NCBI GenBank assembly: GCA_000787465.1
Contig: JSYX01000204.1
Location: forward strand, 1 to 28,452
Direction: 5' to 3'
DNA: 28,452 nucleotides
DNA from: Thermomucor indicae-seudaticae
Taxonomy: Eukaryota; Mucoromycota; Mucoromycetes; Mucorales; Lichtheimiaceae
In this document: piece by piece, positions 1 through 9,876 of the stretch
How positions within the stretch are numbered: position 1 is the stretch's first letter
Layout of the letters: each line of letters begins with the position of its first letter
Program-made: the position numbers and the translations under genes
Notes under the pieces: generated by a model
What the model saw: the letters and a program-made list of their open reading frames with translations, nothing else
Told to the model about the DNA's origin: nothing
The model's database searches: none

Positions 1-14
1 CGACCAAAAACCCG

Positions 15-74
15 GTTTGCGCTGCTGAGGAAAAAAGGTTTGCGTCGTAAATGTGCATCTCAAGCAGCGCAAAC
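15..74. repeat. 12-bp perfect inverted repeat
   Basis: The bases at 15-26 (GTTTGCGCTGCT) recur as an exact reverse complement at 63-74, with 36 bases between. It lies just beyond the stop of the NSE2 gene, so it would be in that gene's 3' flank or UTR. Its role is unknown; a transcript could fold here. Confidence 0.6.
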
Positions 75-122
75 ATCTTTTCAAAATCCAGTATGTACAG
101 CTTCTGTAGGTTAATAGAATCT

Positions 123-1247
123 CTACTCGACGTCATAGTACTAGAGCATAATCAACACATGAGTGACCATGGATAACTTGATACTAATTTTGCTCTTACA
201 TCGGTTTGATTATCTGCAAGCGCCTGCGCTCTTTCTACGCGCCGTTCCATACGGTAATCTTGGTAAAAGTCGTTTTGCGTCAAGAGCTTGGAACATCCTA
301 AAACATGACTTGTTGATGAGCATCAAGTGCATCATCTCGGCTGAAACTTGTGCTGACCTGGTACAGGACATTCCACTCGTCCTCGATTCCTGCGAATCAG
401 TGTAAAGATAGCGTCCTTGGAGAAAGTATGTTTGCAAGATTTGCTGGTAACCGGATTCTCGAACCAGGTCTGGGTGATTGGACACTTTAATGATAACTTG
501 GTTTGACCAACGACGATGTCTTCGTCTTCATCATTGCCACCGCCACCAAATGCAGGTATCGGTTCGTCCGGATGGTGGACGTCCTTTCAGTTTCTTGCGG
601 TTAGCCAATTACCCCGTCATCTCGCGCTGCCACGGAAAGGGCTTACCCAGACACTCTGTTTGAACTCTCGATATTGATCATTGATGTAATACTTTGATTT
701 GTCAGACATTGCGCGATATTTCGCCATCTCACGGTCCCACAGCTTGTTATATTCCTGAACCACGTCGTGCTAACTCCCCCAGTTTCATGCCACTTTTCGC
801 ACACAAATGTAGCTTTTAGTTGCAATATTTACCAACGGTTCTTCTCGTCGAATGCGTCCAGACAAATTATTGAAGATCTCCTTTTGCTTTGCAAGTTTGT
901 TTTCCGCGTCAATGTATACTGTGAGACAATCTTCAAGCGCTTGGATCTGAAAAATAATAGGCACGACCGTGAGAAAAATGGGCAAGAAGAAAGCAGAATG
1001 TTTCCTGGTGAATGACCTCGGAGGATTGTCCATATTGCTCCAACTCGCATGCTGTGTCAACTAGTTGTGAATGACCAGTACGGACAGCATCCATGATCGT
1101 ATCGAAATCATTCAAAAAGCTAGGCAATCGCTCTGCATGAAACCGATTTAATTTGAAATCACTAAGTTCGTCTTGAATCGTTCTGAGCGCGGCGGCGGCT
1201 GCTACGCTGGTCTCAGCTTGGTTTGACCCGTTTCTGTTGACTGTCAT
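123..1247 (-). CDS. nse2: E3 SUMO-protein ligase NSE2/MMS21 (SMC5/6 complex)
   Basis: Predicted 269-residue SUMO E3 ligase, the non-SMC element 2 of the nuclear SMC5/6 complex that sumoylates repair and chromosome proteins. Six exons: 1017-1247, 833-946, 647-769, 358-583, 200-297, 123-140; introns are 59-70 bases. The N-terminal half is helical and charged, as expected for the part that binds SMC5. The C-terminal half carries an SP-RING: CPIT at residues 190-193, C206-x-H208, then C228 and C233, the expected zinc ligands; C233 appears only after splicing the intron at 298-357, which supports the model. A VHHPD.P.P stretch precedes the RING. An in-frame ATG at 1286 would add 13 residues; 1247 was preferred without proof. 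Human NSE2 is 247 residues, so length fits. Confidence 0.93.
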
Positions 1248-1340
1248 TATTTCAAAATGTGGAAAGCGAGAAAACAGACGAGACAAACTCAGGTGCCAAA
1301 TTTTTACATTTAATCACGTATCAGCAAGACCATAACTTCA

Positions 1341-2178
1341 TCACGCGGACACTGTGCTATCCGCGACAGTATTCTGTTGTCCTTCACCAAAAGAGCCAAG
1401 GAAAAAATCCTTGAACTCTTCAGCTGCATTGGCGTTAGGAAAGGGTATATTCGGGATCTCTGTGCCCAGAAACTTGCACAAGGGTTCCCATCCATCGCCA
1501 AGCTTGAACACGAGTAGCCGGTCGGCAGGCACAGTCTTCTTGACTTGCTCCACGTGATTGTCGTAGATTCTGCATAGTCTTCCCTTGTCTGCCAGTACAG
1601 GCACGTACTGGCCATAATCCTCGTATCGCTCTCCCAACATGGTGAGTTGCCATAAAGGACGCATTTTGTCGCACCGCAACTGGAAACTTTCCTCGGTTTT
1701 CTGGTCGAAACACATCAAAAAGCGTATTTTTCCTTTTCGCATCATCATCATCATCATAATAATCAGACTTGTGTTAGTGAACGGCAGAAACAACAAACTT
1801 ACATGGATCTATACCAGCTCTCTGCAGAACGCGTAGTCAAAATGACTTTGGCATCAGGATAAGCTTTCATGAGTTCTTTATAGAATGAACATGTGGGCCA
1901 GTCTACAGCTGCATTGAATCCTTTGTAGAGGTCTTCCCAGTCTTGCTTGCTATGCTTCGGATTATTGTAAGCTCTTGCAAAAAGCTCGCCGTCTCGCTCT
2001 GCTCGACCCATTAAATGCAAGCCATGGCAGGTCGTGTAGCTAATTAAAAGCGTTACATCGAAGAGGACATTCGCCTTCAGATAAATCACGCGTAAATGTA
2101 CCCCAAGATATCTAGAGCCAATTGCATGCTCTTTGTGCCCGTGCGGCTAAGTCCTGCACCAATCACTTCGAGAGGCAT
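1341..2178 (-). CDS. Sulfotransferase-like P-loop protein
   Basis: Predicted 219-residue cytosolic protein of the sulfotransferase fold (Sulfotransfer_4-like), which in active members moves sulfate from PAPS to an acceptor. Exons: 2102-2178, 1803-2039, 1341-1686. The first exon holds GLSRTGTKSM (residues 9-18), the phosphosulfate-binding loop. AVDWPTCSFYKEL and ILTTRSAESWYRS follow, the latter being the region that contacts the 3' phosphate. The C-terminal third has VPADRLLVF, DGWEPLCKFL and PNIPFPNAN, all typical of this family. The acceptor of the second intron is uncertain: position 1687/1688 is the only nearby AG that keeps the frame. That intron (116 bases) is twice the usual length here and contains an ATC triplet repeat. 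The substrate cannot be told. It lies 93 bases upstream of NSE2 on the same strand, each probably with its own promoter. Confidence 0.82.
1740..1763. repeat. ATC/ATA trinucleotide microsatellite
   Basis: A run of ATC triplets ending in ATAATAATC lies inside the second intron of the sulfotransferase-like gene. It probably explains why that intron is longer than its neighbours. Confidence 0.8.
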
Positions 2179-2563
2179 ATTTCAGCAAAGAACAAGGCAG
2201 CTCCTCTTTTCCAAGACATGGGCTTTTATACATTGAAAAACATTGTTCGACAAAATGATATATCACACGCCTCGGAGAAACAGCGGGGCATATGCACACA
2301 GGCCTGGTGCTTGCATGTACAACAGGAGATCAAAAGATGAATATAAGCCTCCCAGTGGATTGCTGGTGAGGCCACGATATTGTACCCTTGCTCAGGTACA
2401 GTGCCCGGGTCATGGAAAGTGAGGGGCAAAACTGGTTGCCTCCGCCGACACATCCCTCTCTCTCCTTTCTTCGCTTTCTATTACTGGTTCCCATAAAGGT
2501 AAGTTAACTTTGTAATTCTCAAGATCTCATAATGTTCTCTTATGCATCATTGCTTCGTGTAGC
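2179..2563. promoter_or_regulatory. Divergent intergenic region
   Basis: This 385-base stretch separates the start of the sulfotransferase-like gene (-) from that of the MFS transporter (+), so it should hold both promoters. A pyrimidine-rich run at about 2453-2485 and a GGTAAGT at about 2498 precede the transporter start, so a 5' UTR intron is possible. No clear TATA box or coding frame was seen. Confidence 0.5.
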
Positions 2564-4206
2564 ATGTCCGATCCGTCACCAACTGAGCGCACTCGTTTAT
2601 TAAGCAGCATTGAACAACAAGAAGAGCAGGGTCCAAAAGAACACCACGCAACTTGGGCTGCCCTGAAGCCGTTTGTTCGACCGCTGCTGGCAGCAAACTT
2701 TATTAGCATTGTTTGCGGCCTTAACGATGGGAGCATAGTAGGTGTATTATCAGCGCGCCATACATTGGAAAACTGTTTTTTGTTTATGATAAGGGAGTTA
2801 TCATTCCTCGGTTAAAAGAGTATTATGGGATCCCAAACGAAACCGTGTCGCTTCTTTTCCTGTGCAATTCTATGGGTTATTTCGTCAGTGCGGCTGCCAA
2901 TGGTTACATGGTGCACCGACTTGGTCAGCTGGGCGCTATCTATCTGGGAGGCAGTATTCTCGTGGTCGCCTATTCGCTGTTGATCGGCGGGCTTCCGTTT
3001 AAGGTGATGGCATGCATCTTTGTCCTGCAGGGCTGCGGCATAGGTAAACAGCATTTTCTTTCAACGGGGAGGAGGGTTTGCTTATTATCATCGTTATTTG
3101 ACCTATCTCAAGCCCTTCTCGATGCTGGAATGAATGTTTACACAAGCAATGTGCCAATGGCAACGCTCATGCTAAACATTCTTCATGGTAAGGTTTCTAT
3201 TGTTGCAGGATGACCTCACGTATCTATGCATGATCCAGCTAACATCTCTCTATGTCCAGCTTTATACGGCATTGGCGCCATGCTTAGTCCAGTGGTGGGC
3301 ACTATTTTGTTGGTCTACAATATCTCCTGGAGAGGTGTCTACGTCGTCTTGGCTGTGGTGGCCGTCTCCAATATCATCGTTAGCTTTGTGGGGTTCAGGA
3401 ACGTGGAGATGGATGGAAAGTCCGACGACGATGATGCCCGGCCAGAACAAGAAGAAGCAGCGAAGAGTCTTTTACGTAGAGCGCTTTTCCATCCTATGAC
3501 TGTCCTGGGAGCCTTGTACATCTTGGTCTATGTTGGTACTGAGGTCACTGTAGGAGGCTGGGGATACACTTATCTTACGGAGGGGCGTCATGGAGATAGC
3601 ATCGATATGGGCAAAGTTGTCGCTGGCTATTGGGCCAGTTTGGCAGCGGGTCGTATCATTTTAGGATACCTCACCGAAAAGTTTGGTGAGAAACCTATGG
3701 TTGCTTTGTTTACTGCCATAGCAGCCGTGGGCTTGGTCATTATGTGGATAACGCCCAACATCATTGCGGATTCAATCAGTATGTACAGAACTGCGAACAG
3801 AGAGCGTGGAGAGTGATATAGAGAGTGTAATCATTCACTTATTCGTATGGATATGGACAGTCCTCGTTGCGACTGGGTTCCTGCTGGGCCCCATGTTTCC
3901 AAGTACCATCTCCCTGGCATCCAAGGTCCTGCCGAGAGAAATGCATGCGGCATCTATCGGGTTCATTGCTGGGTACAGTGTCAGGTACCTCAGGGAACAC
4001 TGATACGAGTACTGACAATGCAGAAACTTGTATTGTTATATAGGCTAGGAGCTGGTGGCGCCGCACTTTTCCCGTTTGTTACTGGCCAAGTTTCTGGCAA
4101 ATATGGCATCCTTGCTATGCCAGCTGTTTGTCTTTTCATGACCATTACCATGTTGATACTGTGGATCTTTGTGCCCTCCAAGCGGTCTCCGGACCATGAT
4201 TCCTGA
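2564..4206 (+). CDS. Major facilitator superfamily transporter
   Basis: Predicted 434-residue integral membrane transporter. Exons: 2564-2737, 2794-3043, 3113-3187, 3260-3778, 3861-3984, 4044-4206. A hydrophilic N-terminus (about 45 residues) precedes the first membrane segment, which contains GLNDGSIGVIIPRLKEYY, a family-typical opening for MFS proteins related to bacterial fucose-permease-like and fungal BSC6-like carriers. LLDAGMNVYTSN marks the fourth or fifth helix. The hydrophilic linker with DDDDARPEQEEAAK (about residues 221-234) separates the two six-helix halves, and GGAALFPFVTGQ lies near the last helices. Length fits a 12-helix carrier. The substrate is not evident; sugars or small metabolites are guesses only. 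The junction at 3984/4044 is the least certain. Confidence 0.87.
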
Positions 4207-4909
4207 CCCAATAGATTTGGTAGCCTGCATCGCATCAATCATCTCATTTTCTATTTCGCGATCTAGAAAGACAGGCTCTCGCTTCGCTCTGGCAAGACGA
4301 ACCGGTCCGCTTCACTCTGCGTCAACCTTTATCATTTAAAAGCATAACATGAACCAATCATGATTGAGGAATATAAAAGAAGGCGTGCTGCAAAGCTAAA
4401 AGGCAATTCGGAGATAAACAAAAAATCCTAAATTGGCTACAGGCATCACTCTCGGAATCCCTGCTGTGTCTTGTCAGACGGGTTATGTAACACATGAGAG
4501 AAGGGTGCGGCGACACCACAGAAGCAGTCTCGTATGCTCGACGATACTCAATCGTTGCTATTGCCCCTTGCATTTTCCAGTGGACGCGTCCTGGCGATGA
4601 ACAAAAACCCATCGTAACGGATACGACAAGACGCCGTGGAAGCCAAGACTGTCGTTCGGATCAGGCAGGGCCAGCAAATACTCATGATAACTTCTTATAC
4701 CCGGCCAGACGAATATTAAGACTGAATAGAATGATGTCTATGGCAGTCCATGCTAGCTTTACGTGCAAGCATGGATTGACGATAGAATAAAGCGGATAAC
4801 ACGTCAAGAACCGCGTAAAGTCAAAAAATTCATGCTTGGGGCAACTGTTTTAGAAAGCCGCTTCGACTTTGTTTCGGATGTCTTCTTCCGTCAATAAGAA
4901 CTTTTGACA
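4207..4909. other. Intergenic stretch, no gene recognised
   Basis: This 703-base region lies between the MFS and fasciclin genes. It holds a CCAAT box, a 12-bp palindrome and a TATA box at 4354-4379 (listed separately). Open frames on both strands are short and look like noise. No snRNA, 5S or tRNA consensus was seen. Confidence 0.5.
4354..4379 (+). promoter_or_regulatory. CCAAT box, palindrome and TATA box
   Basis: CCAAT at 4354-4358 overlaps the perfect 12-bp palindrome CAATCATGATTG (4355-4366), and TATAAAAG follows at 4372-4379. Together they look like a core promoter pointing right. The nearest known start codon is 530 bases away, so it implies either a long leader for the fasciclin gene or an unrecognised transcript. 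Confidence 0.45.
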
Positions 4910-7587
4910 ATGCAATGGTGGAGGAATGCTTCTCTAATATTACTTTCCGTCACGCTATTATGTACTCGAATCGTATACGCTTACAAGACCATCATTGACG
5001 TGCTTTCGGAGGATCCTCAGTTCGAAAAGCTGATTCAGCATCTACAATTCAACCGTCTTATTCCTCGAATCAACAGCTTAGAGGCCGGGACTCTATTTGC
5101 ACCCGTCAATGACGCTTTTGACAAGTTTGGTGGAAAAGAAATAACCAAGGACTTGCTCCTATACCACTTGTTGCCAGTCGGCATGACTGGCCAAGACTTT
5201 TACCATGGGCAACTGCTTGAATCCCTCTACGTTCGACCCGGTCTGCTTGGCAGCACTGACAACCCCGGGCAGCGAATCAAGATTACAAAAGACGGGAAGC
5301 CAGGGAAAGGTCGAGGCAAGGTGTATATTAATGGCGCCGAGATTATTAAAAAGGACGTCTTCGTCAATAATCAGACGTATATTCAAGTGATTGACCGAGT
5401 CTTGGATCCACCGGCTATGCTTGGTAAAGTAGTAGTAGCAGTGGTGGTGGTGGGGTCTACAAGGAAGATGATTATTGACGGAGCCGAGTTGGGAATTAAT
5501 GATAGGTGATACGCTACGGTCTACGAATGACGAAGTCTACGCATTGATGAAAGGAATCGGCCTAATCGATCTAGTGAACCAACCACGACCTTTTACAGTG
5601 TTTCTTTCACGGAAAAGTGTATTCAATCCCTTTAACGACATTGAAAAGACATACATTACTTCTCAATACGGACAAGATGACCTGTCACGATTGATCCGAT
5701 ATACTGTCATAGACGGTCTAATTTACTCGGCAAACTTTCCTAGCGGAAAGACAGTTCGTAAGTTTTCCTGTCGCCGTGTGGTGGTTCTATAACTGATTGC
5801 CAAATCGCGCTTTCACAGACAAGACGATCTCTGGAGACTCTGTTCTTGTGTCTGTGGACAAGGATAATGCAATTACTGTCAACAATATTCCAATGAGTGG
5901 CCCTGATGTCTTGGCAGCTAATGGTAAGCATGCCAAGAAAAAATTGGTCCCAAGAAAATTTGTAACTTGTCTTTTCGCAGGTGTCATACATGAAATCGAT
6001 GACATGATTGTCCCGGATTCGATCGTGTTTGATACACGGAAATATCTGTACGGTATGAATGCCACCAAGTTTGTTTCCCTGCTGGACAGCTACGGTTTGA
6101 GTCGTTACCTACAAAATGATACCCAAAAGCTTACATTCCTGGTCCCGTCCAACGAGGACATTGACGAGGATGCGATACCCGACAACGAGAAGCGCGACTG
6201 GCTCAGTTATCATGTAGTGACCGGTTTATGGACGCCAGAGAGTCTACAAGATGGTCTGCTTTTGTCCTCAGAGTTCAAGTCCCCTGAACTGAAGGGCAGT
6301 CCTCAGCGGTTACCTGTTTATGTCCAGGCTGAAGATGTGGATGTTCGTCGATCTTTGGGCAAGTCGATCCGATTTGGTCATTCTAGAGTTTTGGCAGATG
6401 CTGGTAAACCACAAAGCTATATTTATCATATATTTGCTATATGACACGAATTTCACTTTCTTTTGATCCATGTAGTTGTTGTTAATGATAACGTAATCTA
6501 CGGGGTTTCCGAACCATTGTCACTTCCAGGCGACATATTGCCCAACTTGGTGGCCGACCTGGATCTGTCGACATTTATTGCTACGCTGTATGTATCCGAG
6601 GTTGCCAACGCTATCGAGGAGGCCAAGGGAATCACGTTGTTTGTTCCGACCAACGATGCATTTCGTGAGCTGGGCCTAGTGGCGCAATACCTGGTGCATC
6701 CTACGGGCAAACGTCACTTGCAGGATGTCTTGCGGTACCATGTTGCCGACAGTCTGCTTTATCGCGACACGATGGTGGCGGACGTGCATGAAGTTCCTAC
6801 ACTGGCGGAAGGAGCTACACTTCGTATCAGCCCAGAAGAGGACGGCCAGCATATTATCGTCGGTCGTCCCGAGGGTGGTGGTGGTACTCCTGGCTCGCTA
6901 GGAACTGTTACCCAAACCGATATTCTGGTCAGCAATGGCGTTGTGCATAAGCTGAATCGTGTACAGATCCCTGGCCAGGTCGAAATTACGAACGCGGACC
7001 TTTTGCGAGGCATCGAGGCAAACACGATGATGGAAGTGCTTGAACGTGCCGGCCTTCTTTCTGAGCTTAACCGGACCGAACTGATTGTTCTCGCGCCGAC
7101 AGACAAGGCCTTTGCTCGGATTGACTTGGACGAGCTGTTCCAGAATCAGTACGAACTGGAACGGCTAGCAAAATTACATTTGATTCCTCTCGGATGGCAG
7201 GATCAATGGATGCACGGAGACCTTGAAAGAAGTAGCAGTAGCAGGAACAGCTACGAGTATTCTTCCCTCTTATCAGACCGGGACAAGGTGATCATCCATG
7301 AAGAACAAGACAATGAATGGGTTATTACGGTCAAGGATCAGTCTGAAGGAGAACCGGCGCACGTTACGGGAATGGGAAGATCGATTGGAAGCGTCGGTGG
7401 CGGTGTGCTCGTGATCGACTCAGTGTTGATTCCTGTAGAGCGCGGGCTGTTTGGTTTGCCGTATGGCTGGGCTGTGGCGCTCGTGACAGCATCATCAGTA
7501 GTTGGAGCTAGCACATTAGGCGTGTGCGGCTTCTTTGGCTGGAAGATTTGGACGCGTCGTCGTCTTGGTTATCGCAGCATTGACTGA
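4910..7587 (+). CDS. Five-domain fasciclin (FAS1) type I membrane protein, Fsc1-like
   Basis: Predicted 801-residue protein. Exons: 4910-5423, 5506-5757, 5819-5923, 5981-6403, 6476-7587. It opens with a signal peptide (LILLSVTLLCTRIVYA, to about residue 24), has five FAS1 repeats (about residues 24-167, 168-310, 312-455, 456-600, 605-752), one membrane segment (about 762-787) and a short basic tail. FAS1 marks are visible: TLFAPVNDAF, ITLFVPTNDAF, LIVLAPTDKAF, each followed by a YH/LH motif and a V-x-x-ID or VHxxxxV stretch. This layout matches S. pombe Fsc1 and S. cerevisiae YLR001C, vacuolar membrane proteins; Fsc1 is needed for autophagosome-vacuole fusion. Location in the vacuolar membrane is inferred from that. 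The ATG at 4910 is preferred since a TTG lies upstream and the signal peptide starts here. Confidence 0.9.
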
Positions 7588-7589
7588 TT

Positions 7590-7609
7590 TTTATTTGGAA
7601 CCTAATAAA
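7590..7609. terminator. Overlapping opposite poly(A) signals
   Basis: AATAAA at 7604-7609 serves the fasciclin gene (stop at 7587). On the other strand AATAAA at 7590-7595 suits the converging propeller gene (stop at 7670). The two transcripts probably overlap at their 3' ends. Confidence 0.55.
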
Positions 7610-7669
7610 GCAAATTTGTGTTTCTCTAGTGAAGGAATGAACAACAAAACGTGGGAGGGTAATATTCTA

Positions 7670-9700
7670 CTACAGGTTATCATCGTCATCTTCTTTTGTG
7701 GCCTTTTTTGGTGCATGCTTCTTGGATATCTCTTGTTTGATGTCGTCGTCCTCTGCGCTTTCTTTGGTTTCCGTATCTTTCTTGGATGTCTCTCCTTCGC
7801 TGTCATCATCGTCATCTTGTTTTGTAGCCTTTGTCGGTGCGTCCTTCTTGGATATCTCTTCCTTGATGTCGTCGTCCTCTGCAGTTTCTTTGGTTTCCGT
7901 ATCTTTCTTGGATGTCTCTTCTTCGATGTCATCATCATCCTCTGGTATTCCTTTGGCCCTATTTTTCCGTGCTTCTTCTTGCTCTTCTTTTGCCTCCGCA
8001 ATTGCATCCTCTCTGGCTTGTTTTGCATTGTCCTTCTCAGTTAACATTTGAGCAGCGCGTTCGTTGTACAAGCGGCTTATCATGAAGATTTCATTTGTCT
8101 CGTCACTGCTGACCAGAAGACGACCGTAGGCATCCACTGCCACTCCAAAGGGTGAAATGCAGTTTCCAGCAGTATCCGCCGAGCAGGGTTGTGCTGCTTG
8201 GAAAATGACTTGTTCTTCTTTATCCCAACGCGGTTTATGGCCGAGGTCGTCAAAAGGCAAGTGCACGACTCGGTGGCCCTCGGCTTCGCCAGGGAGACCG
8301 TGATAGGCGACAATAGGCGTGTCTGTCCAATTACAGGGCATCCCAACAGAAGTGCCAAGCGTCTCGTCGTCACCGACAGAGCAAAAGGTTCCCATAAAGA
8401 AATAAAGACTGGTAGCTCGAGCACCAGGCACAAGCGGGACGGCTGGACGACGGTTGTTATCTTCTTGTTGACAGTATTCGTCCAAATTGACCGAGCCATT
8501 CATGAATCTCGGGTGACCCTAATAAACCCAGGATCAAAACACGCGCTCCTTTTATATATATGCACACACAATAACTCACCCATTGTGCACCTTTTCCCTT
8601 TGCGTTTTCTGTGTATGGATGCAAATCATATTCGGTAAAGCAATAAGGGAAGCCGTAGTTTTTGTGGGGAAATTCATACAAGTTGATCTCCTCGGCCTGC
8701 GAAAATACATCTAGAAGGGAGACGATTAGTTTCTTCTTTCTTCCTTTAGAGACACAATAGGCTTTATACCTCCACCAAGATCAGCGCGATTGAAGGGTTC
8801 ATACGGAGCATCGATGCCCCAAAGTCTTGCCTGCGCGTCAAAAGCCATAACACCATAAGAGTTTGTTCCATAAGCGTAGATCTACCAACATGCAAGGTTA
8901 AATTAAGAGCACTTTTCATACTTTTTGATTCTCCCAACCTCTCCGTCAGTTTGATAGTCATAACCATCACTGGGAACAGCCCGGAAATTAAATCGCTTAA
9001 TGATAGCCTGCTCTGGGGCCAGGGTGTCGTCCACAGGAGCTCTGGGCACAAAGGCGTGACCGAAGGGATCAATGGCAATATCGGGCTGGGCATTGGCGTT
9101 GTTTGGATTAATGTTGGTCAGGACTTTAATGCCTTGCTCGAGTGATGTGTGTTGGCCGTCCACGTATGGGAAGCGGTATACCGAGTTGGTCGTAGCCACA
9201 TAGACATGTCCTCCATAGAGTGCTAGACCATAGTGAGCAATAGGTCCATCGAGTTCTTGTTGCGCGGCGTCGAGGATCTGGAGCGTCTCTGCGTTTCCAC
9301 ATTGATCCATTCGAACCGAGTACAGTAGACCTTTATTATTTCCGGAGACGACAAGGACATGGTTGGCTTGGTCGACGATAACTTTTTTGGGGTTTTCGAC
9401 ATTGGTGAGGACAATCGCGTCATAACCATTCATCACTTGAAGCGACTGGGATGGTTGTATAGGTTGGGTCGGTTTACAGAGCGGCTGGTCCTCTGGATGC
9501 GCAATCACCAGTGGATGTTCGGCGGATGCGTCTGGCACAATCTCATTTGTGCTACCGAGTCGCATGCCGCCACTTTGTGTTACGACTTGGTCGTCCATGT
9601 CGTTGCTGGCTTTGTTGCTGCTGCTAGGTTTCCTGACAGCGGCTATCGCGCCGACTGCCCAAAATAATAATAACAAAACTGTCCAGTACTTTAATAGCAT
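7670..9700 (-). CDS. Secreted quinoprotein-type beta-propeller with charged repeat tail
   Basis: Predicted 617-residue secreted protein. Exons: 8939-9700, 8770-8881, 8580-8710, 7670-8518. A signal peptide (LLLLFWAVGAIAA, residues 8-20) leads into a propeller resembling soluble quinoprotein glucose/sorbosone dehydrogenases: KVIVDQANHVLVV, IDPFGHAFV, YGTNSYGVMAFD, AEEINLYEFP then NYGFPYCFTEYDL, and a last blade with SPFGVAVDAYGRLLVSSD. Active members oxidise sugars with PQQ; whether this one binds a cofactor is not visible. From about residue 490 it changes to a charged helix (KEEQEEARKNRAK), then two 42-residue tandem repeats rich in D, E and K to the end. The donor at 8938 (GTTGGG) is weak but is the only one fitting the frame. 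It shares a 176-base divergent promoter with CSN8. Confidence 0.8.
7673..7930 (-). repeat. 126-bp coding tandem repeat (two copies, four half-units)
   Basis: The 3' end of the propeller gene encodes two near-identical 42-residue units, each starting ETSKKDTETKE and ending in a run of four or five D. Within each unit SKKD/SKKH occurs twice about 20 residues apart, so the pattern is also four half-units. The copies differ at few positions, which suggests recent duplication. Confidence 0.85.
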
Positions 9701-9876
9701 GGAGACTATACCGGAAGAAAGGAAAAGGAATGACGCTGTTGTCAGTAGAAATCCCCTTTACTTTATATTCCCGAGTTTGGACGGATTGCGAACGCGCAGC
9801 GTGCTTAACAAACTCACCGGCATTTCGGCCTCTGACTTTGAAATTGTCTTCTTTTGGACTTGCCGTGCCTGCGAAC

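Noticed and set aside
4494..4790. Plus-strand 98-residue frame between the MFS and fasciclin genes
   Set aside because: Composition is unlike a protein, there is no hydrophobic core or motif, and no spliced extension was found.
7591..8028. Minus-strand 145-residue very basic frame
   Set aside because: It is another frame of the same tandem-repeat DNA; the frame with the signal peptide and propeller is the coding one.
7535..8044. Plus-strand 169-residue frame that looks like a repeated multi-pass membrane protein
   Set aside because: It is the antisense of the D/E/K-rich repeats of the propeller gene: GAT, GAC and GAA codons read backwards give V, I, L and F. Its repeat pattern is simply the mirror of the real coding repeats.
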